A DNA stretch of 64,000 nucleotides from Planctomycetota bacterium (lineage in GTDB: Bacteria; Planctomycetota; UBA1135; UBA2386), in the NCBI GenBank assembly GCA_016716265.1, contig JADJWQ010000004.1, positions 62,001 through 126,000 on the forward strand, written 5' to 3'. Of the stretch, positions 39,235-47,889 are shown piece by piece; the first letter of the stretch is position 1, and the number at the start of each line of letters is the position of its first letter. Position numbers and translations under genes: made by a program. The notes beneath the pieces are model-generated. The model saw only the letters and a list, made by a program, of their open reading frames with translations, did no database searches and was not told where the DNA came from.

Positions 39235-40683
39235 CTACCGTTCGCTGCCGTACTCCCGTCGCAATCGCTCGAGGACCGCGGCAGCCAGCTCTGTTCTGTC
39301 GCGGTGGGCGAACGCCTCGGCGAACGGGTCACCGGTGCGCTGCATGAGGGCGAGGAGCTCAGCTCGCAGCGCGTCGATCTCGGCCTGCCGCGAGGAGTCG
39401 GCGATGAGATTGGTCCGTTCGCAGCGGTCGTCCGTCAGGTCATAGAACTCCTCGGGCACCCGGTGGAGATAGAACTCGGTCCGCGCCTCGAGCTGCGGGT
39501 CGGTGGCGGCGGCGGCGAGCATGGCCTTCCACGACAGGCCGGCCATGTTCTCCGTGTAGTACTGCCGCTGGCCGTCGCTCCACGCGTTCCAAATGTAGGA
39601 ACGGTCCTTGGTGCGGATGCAGCGCATCGGCAGCCACCGGTTGCCGAAGGCGGCGTTGTAGAAGGTGAACACACGGTCCCAGCCGGCCATCGGCTTGCCC
39701 TGGATGGCGGGCAGGAACGAGCGGCCGTCGATGTCGGGGAGTGGCGGCAGGCCGGCTGCGTCCAGCAGCGTGGGGGCGAAGTCGAGCGTCGAGACGAGAT
39801 GGTCGGAGTCCACGCGGCCGGGCTCGACCAGCCCGGGCCAGCGCACGATCAGCGCGCCCCGCGAACTGTTCTCGTAGTCGTTGGACTTGGCGAAGGGAAA
39901 GGACATGCCGTGGTCGCCGGCGTAGAAGACCACCAGCGTGTTCTCCGCGAAGCCCTCTTCCTCGAGGACCCCGAGCACGGCGCCCAGCGCGTCGTCGAGA
40001 CGCCTCACGTTGGTGTAGTAGCCCGCCAGCTCCCTACGGATCTCTGGCAGATCCTCGAGGAAGCCCGGAACTCTGGTCACCTCTTCTGGCTGTATCCAGC
40101 GGCTGGGCGGCTCGCCTCCCGCCAGGTCGGCCGGTCCCTTGATGCCGATGAACGGGCGATGGGGGTCGTAGCAGTTGACGTTGTGGAAGAAGGGGCGACC
40201 CTGCTCGCGGGCCATTCGCACGAACGTCCGGGTTGCCGCTGCGAGTTGGGACGGGTGCCGGCTGATGGTGTCGTCGGCGACGTCGACGCAGAAGCTCTCG
40301 GCCGGCTGGTGGTGCCGACCCTTGCCGAACATGGAGATCAGGTAGCCGGCGGCATGCAACTGCTGATTGAGCGTGCGCACTTCGGGCCGAATCGGGAAGA
40401 AGCCCATGGAGCCGCTGCGGTGGGGGTAGAGCCCGGTCTGCATGATCTGCCGCACGGGCTGGCAGACTGCGACCGTCGAGTAGGCGTATTCGAAGCGCAC
40501 GCCCTCGGCCGCGAGACGATCGAAGTTGGGCGTCAGGTCCTCGATCGGGCCGCCGCACACGCCGGCCGAGTCGTGGTTCATGTCATCCGCTGTGAAGAAC
40601 AGGATGTTGATGCGCTGTGCGGGAGCGTGGAACGCGGTCAGCGCCATGATCAGCGCCGCGAGAATCGGAGTGCGCGGTTTCAT
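39235..40683 (-). CDS. Cys-type sulfatase, exported
   Basis: This encodes a type I sulfatase of about 482 residues that would hydrolyse sulfate esters, probably of polysaccharides. A signal peptide (MKPRTPILAALIMALTAFHA, cut near residue 22) is followed by 'INILFFTADDMNHDS' with metal-binding Asp residues, the active-site motif 'VAVCQPVRQIMQTGLYPHRS' in which Cys would be converted to formylglycine, and 'VVFYAGDHGMSFPFAKSNDY' with a second metal site. The core C-x-P-x-R is kept, but Val replaces the usual Ser before Arg. ATG 40683 begins the signal peptide; a longer frame upstream is not used. It stands alone between IS remnants. Confidence 0.88.
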   Translation of the reverse strand: MKPRTPILAALIMALTAFHAPAQRINILFFTADDMNHDSAGVCGGPIEDLTPNFDRLAAEGVRFEYAYSTVAVCQPVRQIMQTGLYPHRSGSMGFFPIRPEVRTLNQQLHAAGYLISMFGKGRHHQPAESFCVDVADDTISRHPSQLAAATRTFVRMAREQGRPFFHNVNCYDPHRPFIGIKGPADLAGGEPPSRWIQPEEVTRVPGFLEDLPEIRRELAGYYTNVRRLDDALGAVLGVLEEEGFAENTLVVFYAGDHGMSFPFAKSNDYENSSRGALIVRWPGLVEPGRVDSDHLVSTLDFAPTLLDAAGLPPLPDIDGRSFLPAIQGKPMAGWDRVFTFYNAAFGNRWLPMRCIRTKDRSYIWNAWSDGQRQYYTENMAGLSWKAMLAAAATDPQLEARTEFYLHRVPEEFYDLTDDRCERTNLIADSSRQAEIDALRAELLALMQRTGDPFAEAFAHRDRTELAAAVLERLRREYGSER

Positions 40684-40907
40684 CTCGGATCGGTCTCCTG
40701 CTGCCGAGGAGGGAACGCGGCTCGGCACGAGGTGTCCAGGGGGCGTTGGAGCCGTTCGCGTTGCGCTCCGGAGAGGGGCTCGAGGTTCATATGGTGCAGC
40801 GGACCGGGCACGCCGGAAGAAGATCGCTGCTGCAACGCTGTCCAAGGAGACCCGCGTCTCGGAAGCCCGGTCGTCGCGCCGGGGCCTTCCGGCACGTGCG
40901 GTAGACC

Positions 40908-42195
40908 GTCCTGTCCGAAAGGTGAGCCGACACGGTTCCGGCAGTCCACCTGACACGATCCGCCGGTGTCCGCGCGTGGACAACGTTCTTCTCGGAATAG
41001 CCCGGGCAGACCGATCCCGTTCAGCGACCCGGTTTCTCTCGAACTGCGGACCACGCCGGGCCGTCAGGCCACAGGTGCGTAGTGGCGCAGCAGGCCGCCG
41101 AGCCGCTCGGTCTCGCGGACGTCGCCCCCGCCGGCGTGGCCGTCTTCCGGTCGTCGCGGCATGAGCGCGTTGCCCACTCCTCGCGATGGCCGCTCGCGGT
41201 TGTGGTGCACTGCGTACTCCCGCAGCGCCCGGCGAAGCATGCCTCGTTCGAACAGCACTGGCCGGTCGAGACACTCTCTCTGCACCGAGCGCCCGGTGAC
41301 CGCGTTCATATCTGCAGCCTGGTTGGAGGTCGCCACCGAACACATGCCGACGTCGGTCAGGATGCGCTCGAACTGGCGGCTGAACTTCGTGTCAGGATCG
41401 AAGATCAGAAGCCGCCCGGCGCGGAGGAAGCCGTCGCCATGGTCGGTCAGGTTGCGCGCAAACTGCGCCATGAAGGCGCCGTCAGTGTCGGTGGTGACGC
41501 CAGCGATCTCGGGGGCGCGCATCGCGAACGATCACGAAGAGCACGTAGTGCGTGAACAGCCAGCGCGCGGTCCGGACCTCGGCGGTGAGGAGGTCGGCGT
41601 CGGCGATGGCGTCGGCGTGCCACCGAGAGAGGGTACGCCAGGATGTCGACCGATCCGGTCACGACCTGTTCCCGCGCTCCTTCAGCGTCCTGGCGATCGT
41701 CGACCTGGCGACGCGGCGGCCGAGCTTGCTCACCGCGCCCTGGATGCGGCAATGGCACGGGCCGAGCCGTCGGCGGCCATGCGGACGATGAGCGCTCGAA
41801 TCTCCTTCATGTTCCCTGGCCGGCCGACCACCGCGGCGACCAGGTCCACTTCGCCGCGATCGGCCGTCGGTGCCAGCGCAGGATGGTGTCGCGAGTGACG
41901 ATCGTTGCCGCGCGAGAGTGGAATCGGCATCCCGGCGTGGAGCCCCTCGCTACGAAGCGTCGGCGCTGGCCGTCGGTCAGGTGTCGCCGCCGTATTGCGG
42001 GCTGTGCTGCGATGGCGCGGACCACGTCGGCCAGTCAGGTACCGATCGGGGCGTGCGCACGGTAGGACCCAGCCGCTGCCCGTGGTCAGGAGGAGGCGTA
42101 GGGGCTGCCGTCCAGGCACGCAGGTTGGGCAGTGCCGGCGGAGCAGCGGGCCTGTGAGTTCGCGAATCGCCGCGGGTTCGAACTTGCGGACAGCA
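40908..42195 (-). mobile_element. degenerate integrase-type IS copy
   Basis: The ends gtcctgtccgaaa (40908) and ttgcggacagcac (to 42195) match those of the element at 29271. The minus strand holds scattered transposase pieces: 'NMKEIRALIVRMAADGS' near 41800, 'AFMAQFARNLTDHGDGFLRA' with 'LLIFDPDTKFSRQFERILTD' near 41400-41480, and the tail 'ETERLGGLLRHYAPVA' at 41070-41115. The pieces lie in several frames and the Glu motif is lost (NAVTGRSVQRECLD), so this is an old dead copy. Confidence 0.7.
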
Positions 42196-42322
42196 CCCCC
42201 ACGGCGGGCCGCGAGGTCGCGCACTTCGGTATCATGGGCCGATCGCGGAGCGACGCCGCGGGCGAGATGCGGGCATTCGCGGCGATCCGACTTCGCGGCC
42301 GCTGAGCCGAGGTAGCCTCCCG

Positions 42323-42751
42323 ATGAACCGAAACCGATCGACAGCGGCGCGCTGTGCGCGCTTCCTGCTCGTGCTGCTGGTGTCCTCGCTCTGGCTCGTC
42401 GCCTGTACGGGGCCCGAGCCCGCCGACGACGGCCCCGGCGCTCGTCGCCTGTCGACCGCGCTGGTCGATGCACGGATCGAGAAGGGCATGAGCTCCGGCG
42501 AGGTCCTCGAGGTTCTCGGTACGCCGAACATCCAGGCGACCGACGGCGAGGGGGGGCGCGTGTGGACCTGGGACAAGGTCTCGACCGATCGTGTCGACGA
42601 GCGCAGCTCGGTCTTCGGCACGCTGCTGGTGCTCGGCGCCAGCTCTTCGAGCCGCAGCAGCTCGACGACGCAGCGCACGCTGACGATCGTGATCAAGTTC
42701 GACGCCGACGACCGGGTCAAGGACGTTGCCTACCACGCGACGCAGTTCTGA
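42323..42751 (+). CDS. BamE/SmpA-like lipoprotein
   Basis: The 142-residue product has a lipoprotein signal with lipobox 'WLVAC' (Cys about residue 28) and a small domain with 'IEKGMSSGEVLEVLGTPN', the typical SmpA/OmlA (BamE-like) loop. A Ser-rich stretch (SSSSRSSSTTQ) follows. BamE proteins help outer-membrane protein assembly, but many proteins with this fold have other roles. It is the first gene of a four-gene run; the next gene starts inside its last codons. Confidence 0.75.
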   Translation: MNRNRSTAARCARFLLVLLVSSLWLVACTGPEPADDGPGARRLSTALVDARIEKGMSSGEVLEVLGTPNIQATDGEGGRVWTWDKVSTDRVDERSSVFGTLLVLGASSSSRSSSTTQRTLTIVIKFDADDRVKDVAYHATQF

Positions 42752-43340
42752 GTGGCGACGGCGCCCGTTCGCGATTGCTGCCCTGCTGGCCGTGGCCGGG
42801 CTCACCGGCTGCGTCGTGCGCGCGACGCCCGCCGAACATTTCACGCTGTCTCCCGAGGCGCCGAAGTGGCGTGCGGCGCAGACCCGGATCTTCGAGACCG
42901 CGGATATCGACGAGCTGCTGTCGGCGTCTGCTGCGGTATTGCAGGATCTCGGATTCCACGTCGTGGAGAGCGAGCGCGAGCTGGGGTTCCTGCGCGGCAC
43001 CAAGGAGCGGAGCGCGCGGAGCTACTCCGAGGGCATCCTGCGTGGCCTGATGCTCGCGGCGACGCTCGGCCGCGTCTGGGTGCCCGTCGACCTCCAACAG
43101 CGCATCGGCGCCACCGTGGTCGTCATGCCGGTCGAGGGTCCGAGCGATCTGCCGGGCGTCTCACGGCTCGCGGTGCGCGTCAGCATCCACCGCGCGATCT
43201 GGCAGGGCGCGGGACAGACCGACCGGACGGCGATCCCGCCCGGCAGCCGGCGTCTCGTCATGGTCCGCGATCCGGAGATCTACCAGACCTTCTTCGCACG
43301 GCTCTCGAAGGCCGTGTTCCTCGAAGCCTACACGTTGTGA
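42726..43340 (+). CDS. lipoprotein, paralogous array member 1
   Basis: The 204-residue product has a hydrophobic signal ending in lipobox 'AGLTGC' (Cys about residue 29). The core is 'RIFETADIDELLSASAAVLQ' plus 'DLGFHVVESERELGFLRG', and the end is 'DPEIYQTFFARLSKAVFLEA'. The same core and end recur in the next two genes. It begins at TTG 42726, overlapping the BamE-like gene by 26 bases; no later in-frame start leaves a signal peptide. It is probably membrane-anchored on the periplasmic side. The biological role is unknown. Confidence 0.7.
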   Translation: MPTTRRSSEWRRRPFAIAALLAVAGLTGCVVRATPAEHFTLSPEAPKWRAAQTRIFETADIDELLSASAAVLQDLGFHVVESERELGFLRGTKERSARSYSEGILRGLMLAATLGRVWVPVDLQQRIGATVVVMPVEGPSDLPGVSRLAVRVSIHRAIWQGAGQTDRTAIPPGSRRLVMVRDPEIYQTFFARLSKAVFLEAYTL

Positions 43341-43351
43341 GCACGCCGGCC

Positions 43352-43789
43352 ATGCGAACTGCGTTCCGGGTCATCGCTCTCGCGTCTGCGCTGTTCGCCC
43401 TGTGCCCGGGCGCCTGCTCCGCGCCCGAGCCGAGCGAGGATCTGCTGACGCCGCAGGAGGAACAGACCCGCATGCGCGCCTACCAGAGCCGGAGCTTCGA
43501 GGTCGCGGATCGCACGACCGCGATGCGGGCGGTGCTCAGCGTGCTGCAGGACCTCGGCTTCATCATCGAGCGGGCGAACGAGCCGCTCGGTCTGGTCAGT
43601 GCCGCCCGCTTCGACGAACGCTCGTTCGGCAGCTTGGTGGCGATCACCGTCACCGTGCGGGCCGAGAGCGAGTCCCGGATGCTCGTCCGCGCGAACGCCA
43701 TCTACGACCAGCGCCCGATCCGGGACCCCGAGATCTACCAGCAGTTCTTCGCGGCGCTGCAGCGCTCCCTGTTCCTGACCGAGCACTGA
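43352..43789 (+). CDS. secreted protein, paralogous array member 2
   Basis: The product of about 145 residues starts 'MRTAFRVIALASALFALCPG', a signal peptide followed by 'ACSAPEPS', which may or may not be lipidated because Pro sits at the -3 position. The core 'SRSFEVADRTTAMRAVLSVL' plus 'QDLGFIIERANEPLGLVSA' and the end 'DPEIYQQFFAALQRSLFL' match its neighbours. An alternative GTG at 43337 overlaps the upstream stop. It lacks the middle insert present in members 1 and 3, so it is the minimal version of the fold. Confidence 0.72.
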   Translation: MRTAFRVIALASALFALCPGACSAPEPSEDLLTPQEEQTRMRAYQSRSFEVADRTTAMRAVLSVLQDLGFIIERANEPLGLVSAARFDERSFGSLVAITVTVRAESESRMLVRANAIYDQRPIRDPEIYQQFFAALQRSLFLTEH

Positions 43790-43790
43790 G

Positions 43791-44366
43791 ATGCATTGCC
43801 GGCTGCCGCACGCGCTGCTCCTCTGCGCCGTCCTGCTCGCGGGCTGCTGGACGCCGTTCGAAGCCCGCCACGAGGGCTCCTGGAATCCGGACGACCAGGT
43901 CTGGCGGGCGGACCTCAGCCAGGTGCGGGTGCGCGCCGCGCAGTCGCGGGTGTTCGAGACCTCCGACCGCGTCGCGGTGCTGGCGGCCACGATCGGGACG
44001 CTGCAGGACCTCGACTTCGTCATCGACGTCGCGGACGAGCACCTCGGCGTCGTGTCCGCGCACAAGCACCTGCCACTCGAGGGCGGCGAGGTCGTCAGCG
44101 ATCCGACCTACTCGCTGCACGACCCGGACGGCTTGCTGGTGTTCGAGAACGTGTGGCGCACGTGGGGCCCGTTCGACCACCGCTGCGACATCCTGCGTGC
44201 GACGGTCACCGTCCGCCCGCGCGGGAGGTCGGAGGTCGTGGTCCGCATCAGCGCGCAGCACTACCTGCGCGCGGTCGAGGACGCCGAGCCCTACCAGGGT
44301 TTCTTCGCCGCGCTGCAGAGGTCTCTCTCGATCGACGCGCTGCAAGTCCAGCCCGATCAGAACTGA
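43791..44366 (+). CDS. lipoprotein, paralogous array member 3
   Basis: The 191-residue product starts 'MHCRLPHALLLCAVLLAGCW', with lipobox LLAGC (Cys19). The shared core reads 'SRVFETSDRVAVLAATIGTL' plus 'QDLDFVIDVADEHLGVVSA', and the end is 'YQGFFAALQRSLSIDAL'. It starts one base after the stop of member 2, so the run is almost certainly one operon. Three diverged copies in a row suggest a multi-subunit envelope assembly or specialised variants of one part. No enzymatic motif is visible. Confidence 0.75.
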   Translation: MHCRLPHALLLCAVLLAGCWTPFEARHEGSWNPDDQVWRADLSQVRVRAAQSRVFETSDRVAVLAATIGTLQDLDFVIDVADEHLGVVSAHKHLPLEGGEVVSDPTYSLHDPDGLLVFENVWRTWGPFDHRCDILRATVTVRPRGRSEVVVRISAQHYLRAVEDAEPYQGFFAALQRSLSIDALQVQPDQN

Positions 44367-44769
44367 AACGGTGGCGGCGAGCCAGGCAACCTGGTGTCGA
44401 GACACCCCGTGAACGGAGCCCTGGGCCTGCGCCTACTCCTTCGGCCGTGCTCGCCGATTCGAACCAACGTGGGATGGCGCCGCCGACAGCTGACACGAGC
44501 TGGCCGGTCGCGCGGACCGCTGTGCGGTCGGCGGCAGTTCCTGCGCCTCGGCGCGACGAGACACCGGCTCCGAGGTTGCAATGACGGCGCGCTCCGTCGA
44601 GTCGCGTGAGCGACGATGTTGCCGCCGCGGTGGTTCGGCTTGCCGTCGATGAGTCCGTTGCGGAGGCCCCGGTACCGACTTCCGCGTGGTGAGTTTCCGC
44701 AGGTTCGAGCCCGCGAACAGGACGCCGTCTCGTACGCCCGGTGACCACGGTCGGGCTTCGCTCGACGGG
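44367..44769. other. no supported gene
   Basis: The interval between the lipoprotein operon and the 3' end of the methyltransferase contains no recognisable gene or repeat. Both flanking genes point into it, so transcription terminators are expected, but no clear hairpin with a T-run was seen. Confidence 0.35.
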
Positions 44770-45552
44770 TCAGCGACGCTGTGCGATGAAGTCGATGCCG
44801 AGCGTGCCGAACAGGGCGGCGCTGCTGTGCTGCCGCGCACCCGCGAAGACGTCGCCACGCCACGTGACGCGGAAGCCCTCGAATCCGGCGGCCACGACCG
44901 TGACCTCGAGCTCTGCCTCTTGCAGAGCCCCGGCGATTCAACCCGTCCAGAGGTCGATGCGGTGCAACGCCTGCCGCGGGACCTCACGCCGCACGATGAT
45001 GTCGGCGAGCTGGAGCCGCCCGCCCGGACGAAGAACGCGCCGCATCTCGGCGAGCGCGCGAGCCTTGTCCGGCAACAGGTTGAAAACGCCGTTGCTGATC
45101 ACCACGTCGGCCCAGCCGTCGGGGACCGGCAACTCCTCGGCCAGGCCCTCGTGCACCTCGAGATTCGCGAATGGCGCCTCGGCGGCGCTGACCCGCGCCT
45201 TCTCGACCATGGCCGGTGTCATGTCGACGCCGATCACCCTGCCTGTCGCGCCGACCATCTTCGCGGCGATCCACGCGTCGGCGCCCGCGCCGCAGCCGAT
45301 GTCGACGACGTGCTCACCGGCCCGCAGCGGACCGGCGCGGAACGGGTTGCCCGTGCCGGCGAACGACTCGACCGTGCGCTCTGGCACGTCGCCGAGCCAG
45401 TCCTCGTCGTAGCCGAGCAGAGCGAACAGCAGCCTCCCGGTGTGGAAATGGAAGCCACGGCCGGGCTCGCGCGCGACCGCGTCGTAGTCGGCCCGGATGG
45501 CGTGCCGCAGCTCGGCTCCGTCGATCCACGTGTCCGCTCGTTCGGTGTCCAT
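44770..45552 (-). CDS. SAM-dependent methyltransferase, candidate selenoprotein (Sec205)
   Basis: Read through one in-frame TGA (44938-44940) the gene gives 260 residues. The Rossmann SAM-binding motif is 'VVDIGCGAGADAWIAAK' (83-99) with acidic end 'VIGVDMTPAM', and the family motif 'VISNGVFNLLPDKARAL' is present, as in ArsM/UbiE-like enzymes. In relatives the segment after 'RIDLWTG' is a cysteine followed by 'IAGAL'; here the TGA takes exactly that place and the frame continues 'IAGALQEAELEVTVVAAGFE' to 'FGTLGIDFIAQRR'. A hairpin with GGUC loop follows. Decoding as selenocysteine is inferred. The ArsM Cys in 'SNCV' is Gly here, so arsenic may not be the substrate. The gene is divergent from the diiron-type gene. 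Confidence 0.72.
44890..44905 (-). promoter_or_regulatory. candidate SECIS hairpin for Sec205
   Basis: Downstream of the TGA on the minus strand, GGTCAC pairs with GTGGCC (one G-U) around loop GGTC, 38 bases after the TGA. A second perfect 7-bp hairpin (gctctgc/gcagagc, 44910-44928, loop AAGAG) lies 16 bases after it. Bacterial SECIS elements usually have a G-containing loop 16-37 bases downstream, so the GGUC loop is at the edge of that range. Confidence 0.5.
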
Positions 45553-45699
45553 GCCCTGAAGGCGCACGATGCGGTCCGCGGGGGACGCGAATTCAGCGCG
45601 TCTGCGCGCACCCGACAATCGTGGCCGGGTGTCGAAGCAGACTGCGCCTGTGGCGGCGCGGCTCCGCTCGGGAGCCGCATCATACGAGAGGTACGAACG

Positions 45700-46629
45700 A
45701 TGACCACCTACTCCTTCGCTGGCTGCCTGCAGAACTCCCAGCGCATCAACTGGCGCCTCGACGAGGTGCTGGGTGATCGCGATTTCGATCCCCGCAAGCG
45801 CTGGCTGCCGCAGGCCCTGTCCGGTGCCGACGCGGTCCGGTGCCTCGACGATGACGAGAAGCGCAAGCTCACGCACGTCGAGATGGCCGCCTACGCGCAC
45901 CTCTTCGGATACGTCGAGGAGTTCATCGCGCCCAAGATCGCGGAGCTGGCATGCGACCACCGGGAGAGCGACCGCACCGCCTTCCACGCGCTGACGAGCT
46001 TCGCTGCCGAGGAGGTCAAGCACATGACCCTGTTCCGTCTCCTGCGTGACCGCATCGACGCGAAGATGGGCTTCGGTCTACAGCTCGTCGGCGATGCGGA
46101 AGGCACTGCCACCTACGTGCTCGGCAAGAGCCCCGGCGCCGTGCTCCTGCTCACCGCGTGTATCGAGTGGTTCACGCAGCGCCACTACCGCGAGTGCTTC
46201 GTCGAGGATGCGACGCTCGACCCCTTCGTCCGCCACGTCTTCAAGATGCACTGGCTGGAGGAGTCGCAGCACGCCAGGATGGACCACCTCGAGACGCTGC
46301 GCGTGTTCACTGCCAGCGACGATGCCGAGCGCGACCGCGCGGTCGACGACCTGATCGATCTCGTCGCCGCGGTCGACGGTCTGCTGCAGATGCAGGCGGG
46401 CTTCGACGTCGACAACCTGTCCCGCTACCTCGGTCGCGAGTTCGACCAGCGCGCACGCGAGGAGATCCTGGCCAGCGTGCTGCGCGCCAAGCGTCACACG
46501 TTCCTGGCGTCCGGCGTAACGCACCCGCGTTTCCAGGAGCTGTTCCTCGAGGTCACCACTCCGGCCCAGCAGGAGCGGGTCGGCGCCGCTCTCGGCGCGC
46601 TGCTCGCGGGTGACGCCGCGACCGTCTGA
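45700..46629 (+). CDS. diiron/ferritin-like oxygenase-type protein
   Basis: The 309-residue product is mostly helical and carries the carboxylate/histidine pattern of a dinuclear iron protein: Glu61 or Glu73-74 in 'HVEMAAYAHLFGYVEEFI', E105-x-x-H108 in 'AAEEVKHMTLF', Glu156/Glu165 in 'CIEWFTQRHYRECF' and E188-x-x-H191 in 'LEESQHARMDHLE'. Such proteins activate oxygen or store iron; AurF-type N-oxygenases are one possible relative. ATG 45700 is preceded by GAGAGG. It is divergent from the methyltransferase (147-base gap) and followed after 72 bases by the thioredoxin-like candidate selenoprotein. Its substrate is unknown. Confidence 0.7.
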   Translation: MTTYSFAGCLQNSQRINWRLDEVLGDRDFDPRKRWLPQALSGADAVRCLDDDEKRKLTHVEMAAYAHLFGYVEEFIAPKIAELACDHRESDRTAFHALTSFAAEEVKHMTLFRLLRDRIDAKMGFGLQLVGDAEGTATYVLGKSPGAVLLLTACIEWFTQRHYRECFVEDATLDPFVRHVFKMHWLEESQHARMDHLETLRVFTASDDAERDRAVDDLIDLVAAVDGLLQMQAGFDVDNLSRYLGREFDQRAREEILASVLRAKRHTFLASGVTHPRFQELFLEVTTPAQQERVGAALGALLAGDAATV

Positions 46630-46701
46630 GCGCGCGGCATGGCGGCTGGCCGCCACGGCGTCATTCCGACAGTCCGTTCCCGCCTATCACGAATACCTCC
46701 G

Positions 46702-47793
46702 ATGACCTTCCGCCCGATCCTGCTCGCGCTGGCCCTGACCGCCGCCGTTACGCCGGCGCAAGGCGAGGCCGACCGCGATCCGCGCTCGGCCCGCGCCGAG
46801 TTCGAGCACTTGCTGCTCGAGCACGTGCGCGAGCAGCGCGAGGTGGCGCGGGCCGCGCCCGAGCTCGACCGGCTCGCGACCCTCGACCGCGCTGCGGCCC
46901 GTCTCGCGCCACGGTTCCTGGCGTTCGCCGAGGCCTGCCCGGACGCAGCGGTGCAGCTCGAGGCGCTGCTGTGGCTCGCGCAGAACGCGCCGACCGGCTC
47001 CGCGGACGGCGCGCGCGCGGCCACGCTCGTCGGCGAGCGGTTCGCGTCGGCACCGGCCGCGCTGCGCGTGCTGCCCTCCCTCGGCCGCTTCTGCCCACCC
47101 CTGACGGAGGACGAGGCGTCGGGGATCGCCGAGCGTCTGTGCGTCGAGCAGGTCGGTGATGAAGCCAGGTCCCGCTGCCATTTCTACGCCGGTGACCTGC
47201 TCCTCCAGCGACGCCCGGGCCAATCAGCCCCCGAGGCTGCCCGCCAGCACCTCGAGCGGAGTCTCGCATTGACGCAGGAGCCTCGCCGCCGAGCGGCCGC
47301 GGCGCGATCGCTCCACGCCGCCACGGTGATCGACGTCGGTGCGCGTGTTCCGGCCGTCCACGGCGTGGACTTCGACGGCGCGGCGTTCGATCTCTCGCAG
47401 CGGCGTGGCAAGGTCGTCCTGCTCTCGTTCTGGGCCGACTGGTGAGGCGCGTGCAAGGCACACGCCCCCGCCGAGCGGTCGCTCGCGGAACGACTCGACA
47501 ACCGCCCGTTCGAATTCGTCGCGATCAGCGTCGACCAGGATCTCGCGGTCGCACGCCGCACCGCTGCGGCGTTGGGCCTGCCCGGCACGCAGCTGTGGGC
47601 GGGTCCGAAGGGCACGGCGGGCCCGTTGCCCGAGGCGCTGATGGTGCCGAGCTGGCCGTTCTTCCTGCTCGTCGATGCCGAGGGCGTCGTGCGCTGGCGC
47701 AGCCACCGGTTCGACGGCCTGCCCGAGACAGCGCAGCGCTGGGTCGAGGCCGCGGAGCGCGCCGCCGCCGGGGCACCGGCGATCGGCAGGTGA
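46702..47793 (+). CDS. thioredoxin-domain protein, candidate selenoprotein (Sec248)
   Basis: Read through an in-frame TGA at 47443-47445 the product has 363 residues. A signal peptide (MTFRPILLALALTAAVTPAQ) is followed by a helical domain of about 200 residues and a TlpA/thioredoxin fold: 'FDLSQRRGKVVLLSFWADW', then U-G-A-C in place of the family's C-x-x-C, then 'KAHAPAERSLAERLDN', 'FVAISVDQDLAVARRTAAAL', and the cis-Pro segment 'VPSWPFFLLVDAEGVVRWRS'. The TGA stands exactly at the first redox cysteine. A hairpin with GGUC loop starts 22 bases later. Without readthrough the protein would end just before its active site. It would act as a periplasmic thiol/selenol reductase. Confidence 0.82.
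47468..47488 (+). promoter_or_regulatory. candidate SECIS hairpin for Sec248
   Basis: CCG-(C)-CGAGC pairs with GCTCG-CGG around loop GGTC (47477-47480): eight pairs with one bulged C. The loop starts 31 bases after the TGA, inside the usual bacterial SECIS window, and its GGU matches the loop of known E. coli formate dehydrogenase SECIS elements. A second imperfect hairpin begins immediately after the TGA (47446-47466). Confidence 0.65.
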
Positions 47794-47889
47794 GCTGCCG
47801 CGCGGGCGGGGCGGCATCGGCCTCGCGCTCGCCGGCCGCGTGGCGGCCCGCCAGCGCCAGCGGTCCGATGGCCGCTGCTCAGCTCACCT
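47788..47889. terminator. inverted repeat between convergent genes
   Basis: aggtgagctg (47788-47797) is exactly complementary to cagctcacct (47880-47889), and an inner pair gcggcatcgg/ccgatggccgc (47811-47820 with 47865-47875) nests inside. The outer arms include the stop codons of the two converging genes. It could form a large hairpin ending transcription in both directions, but no T-run is present. Confidence 0.35.
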
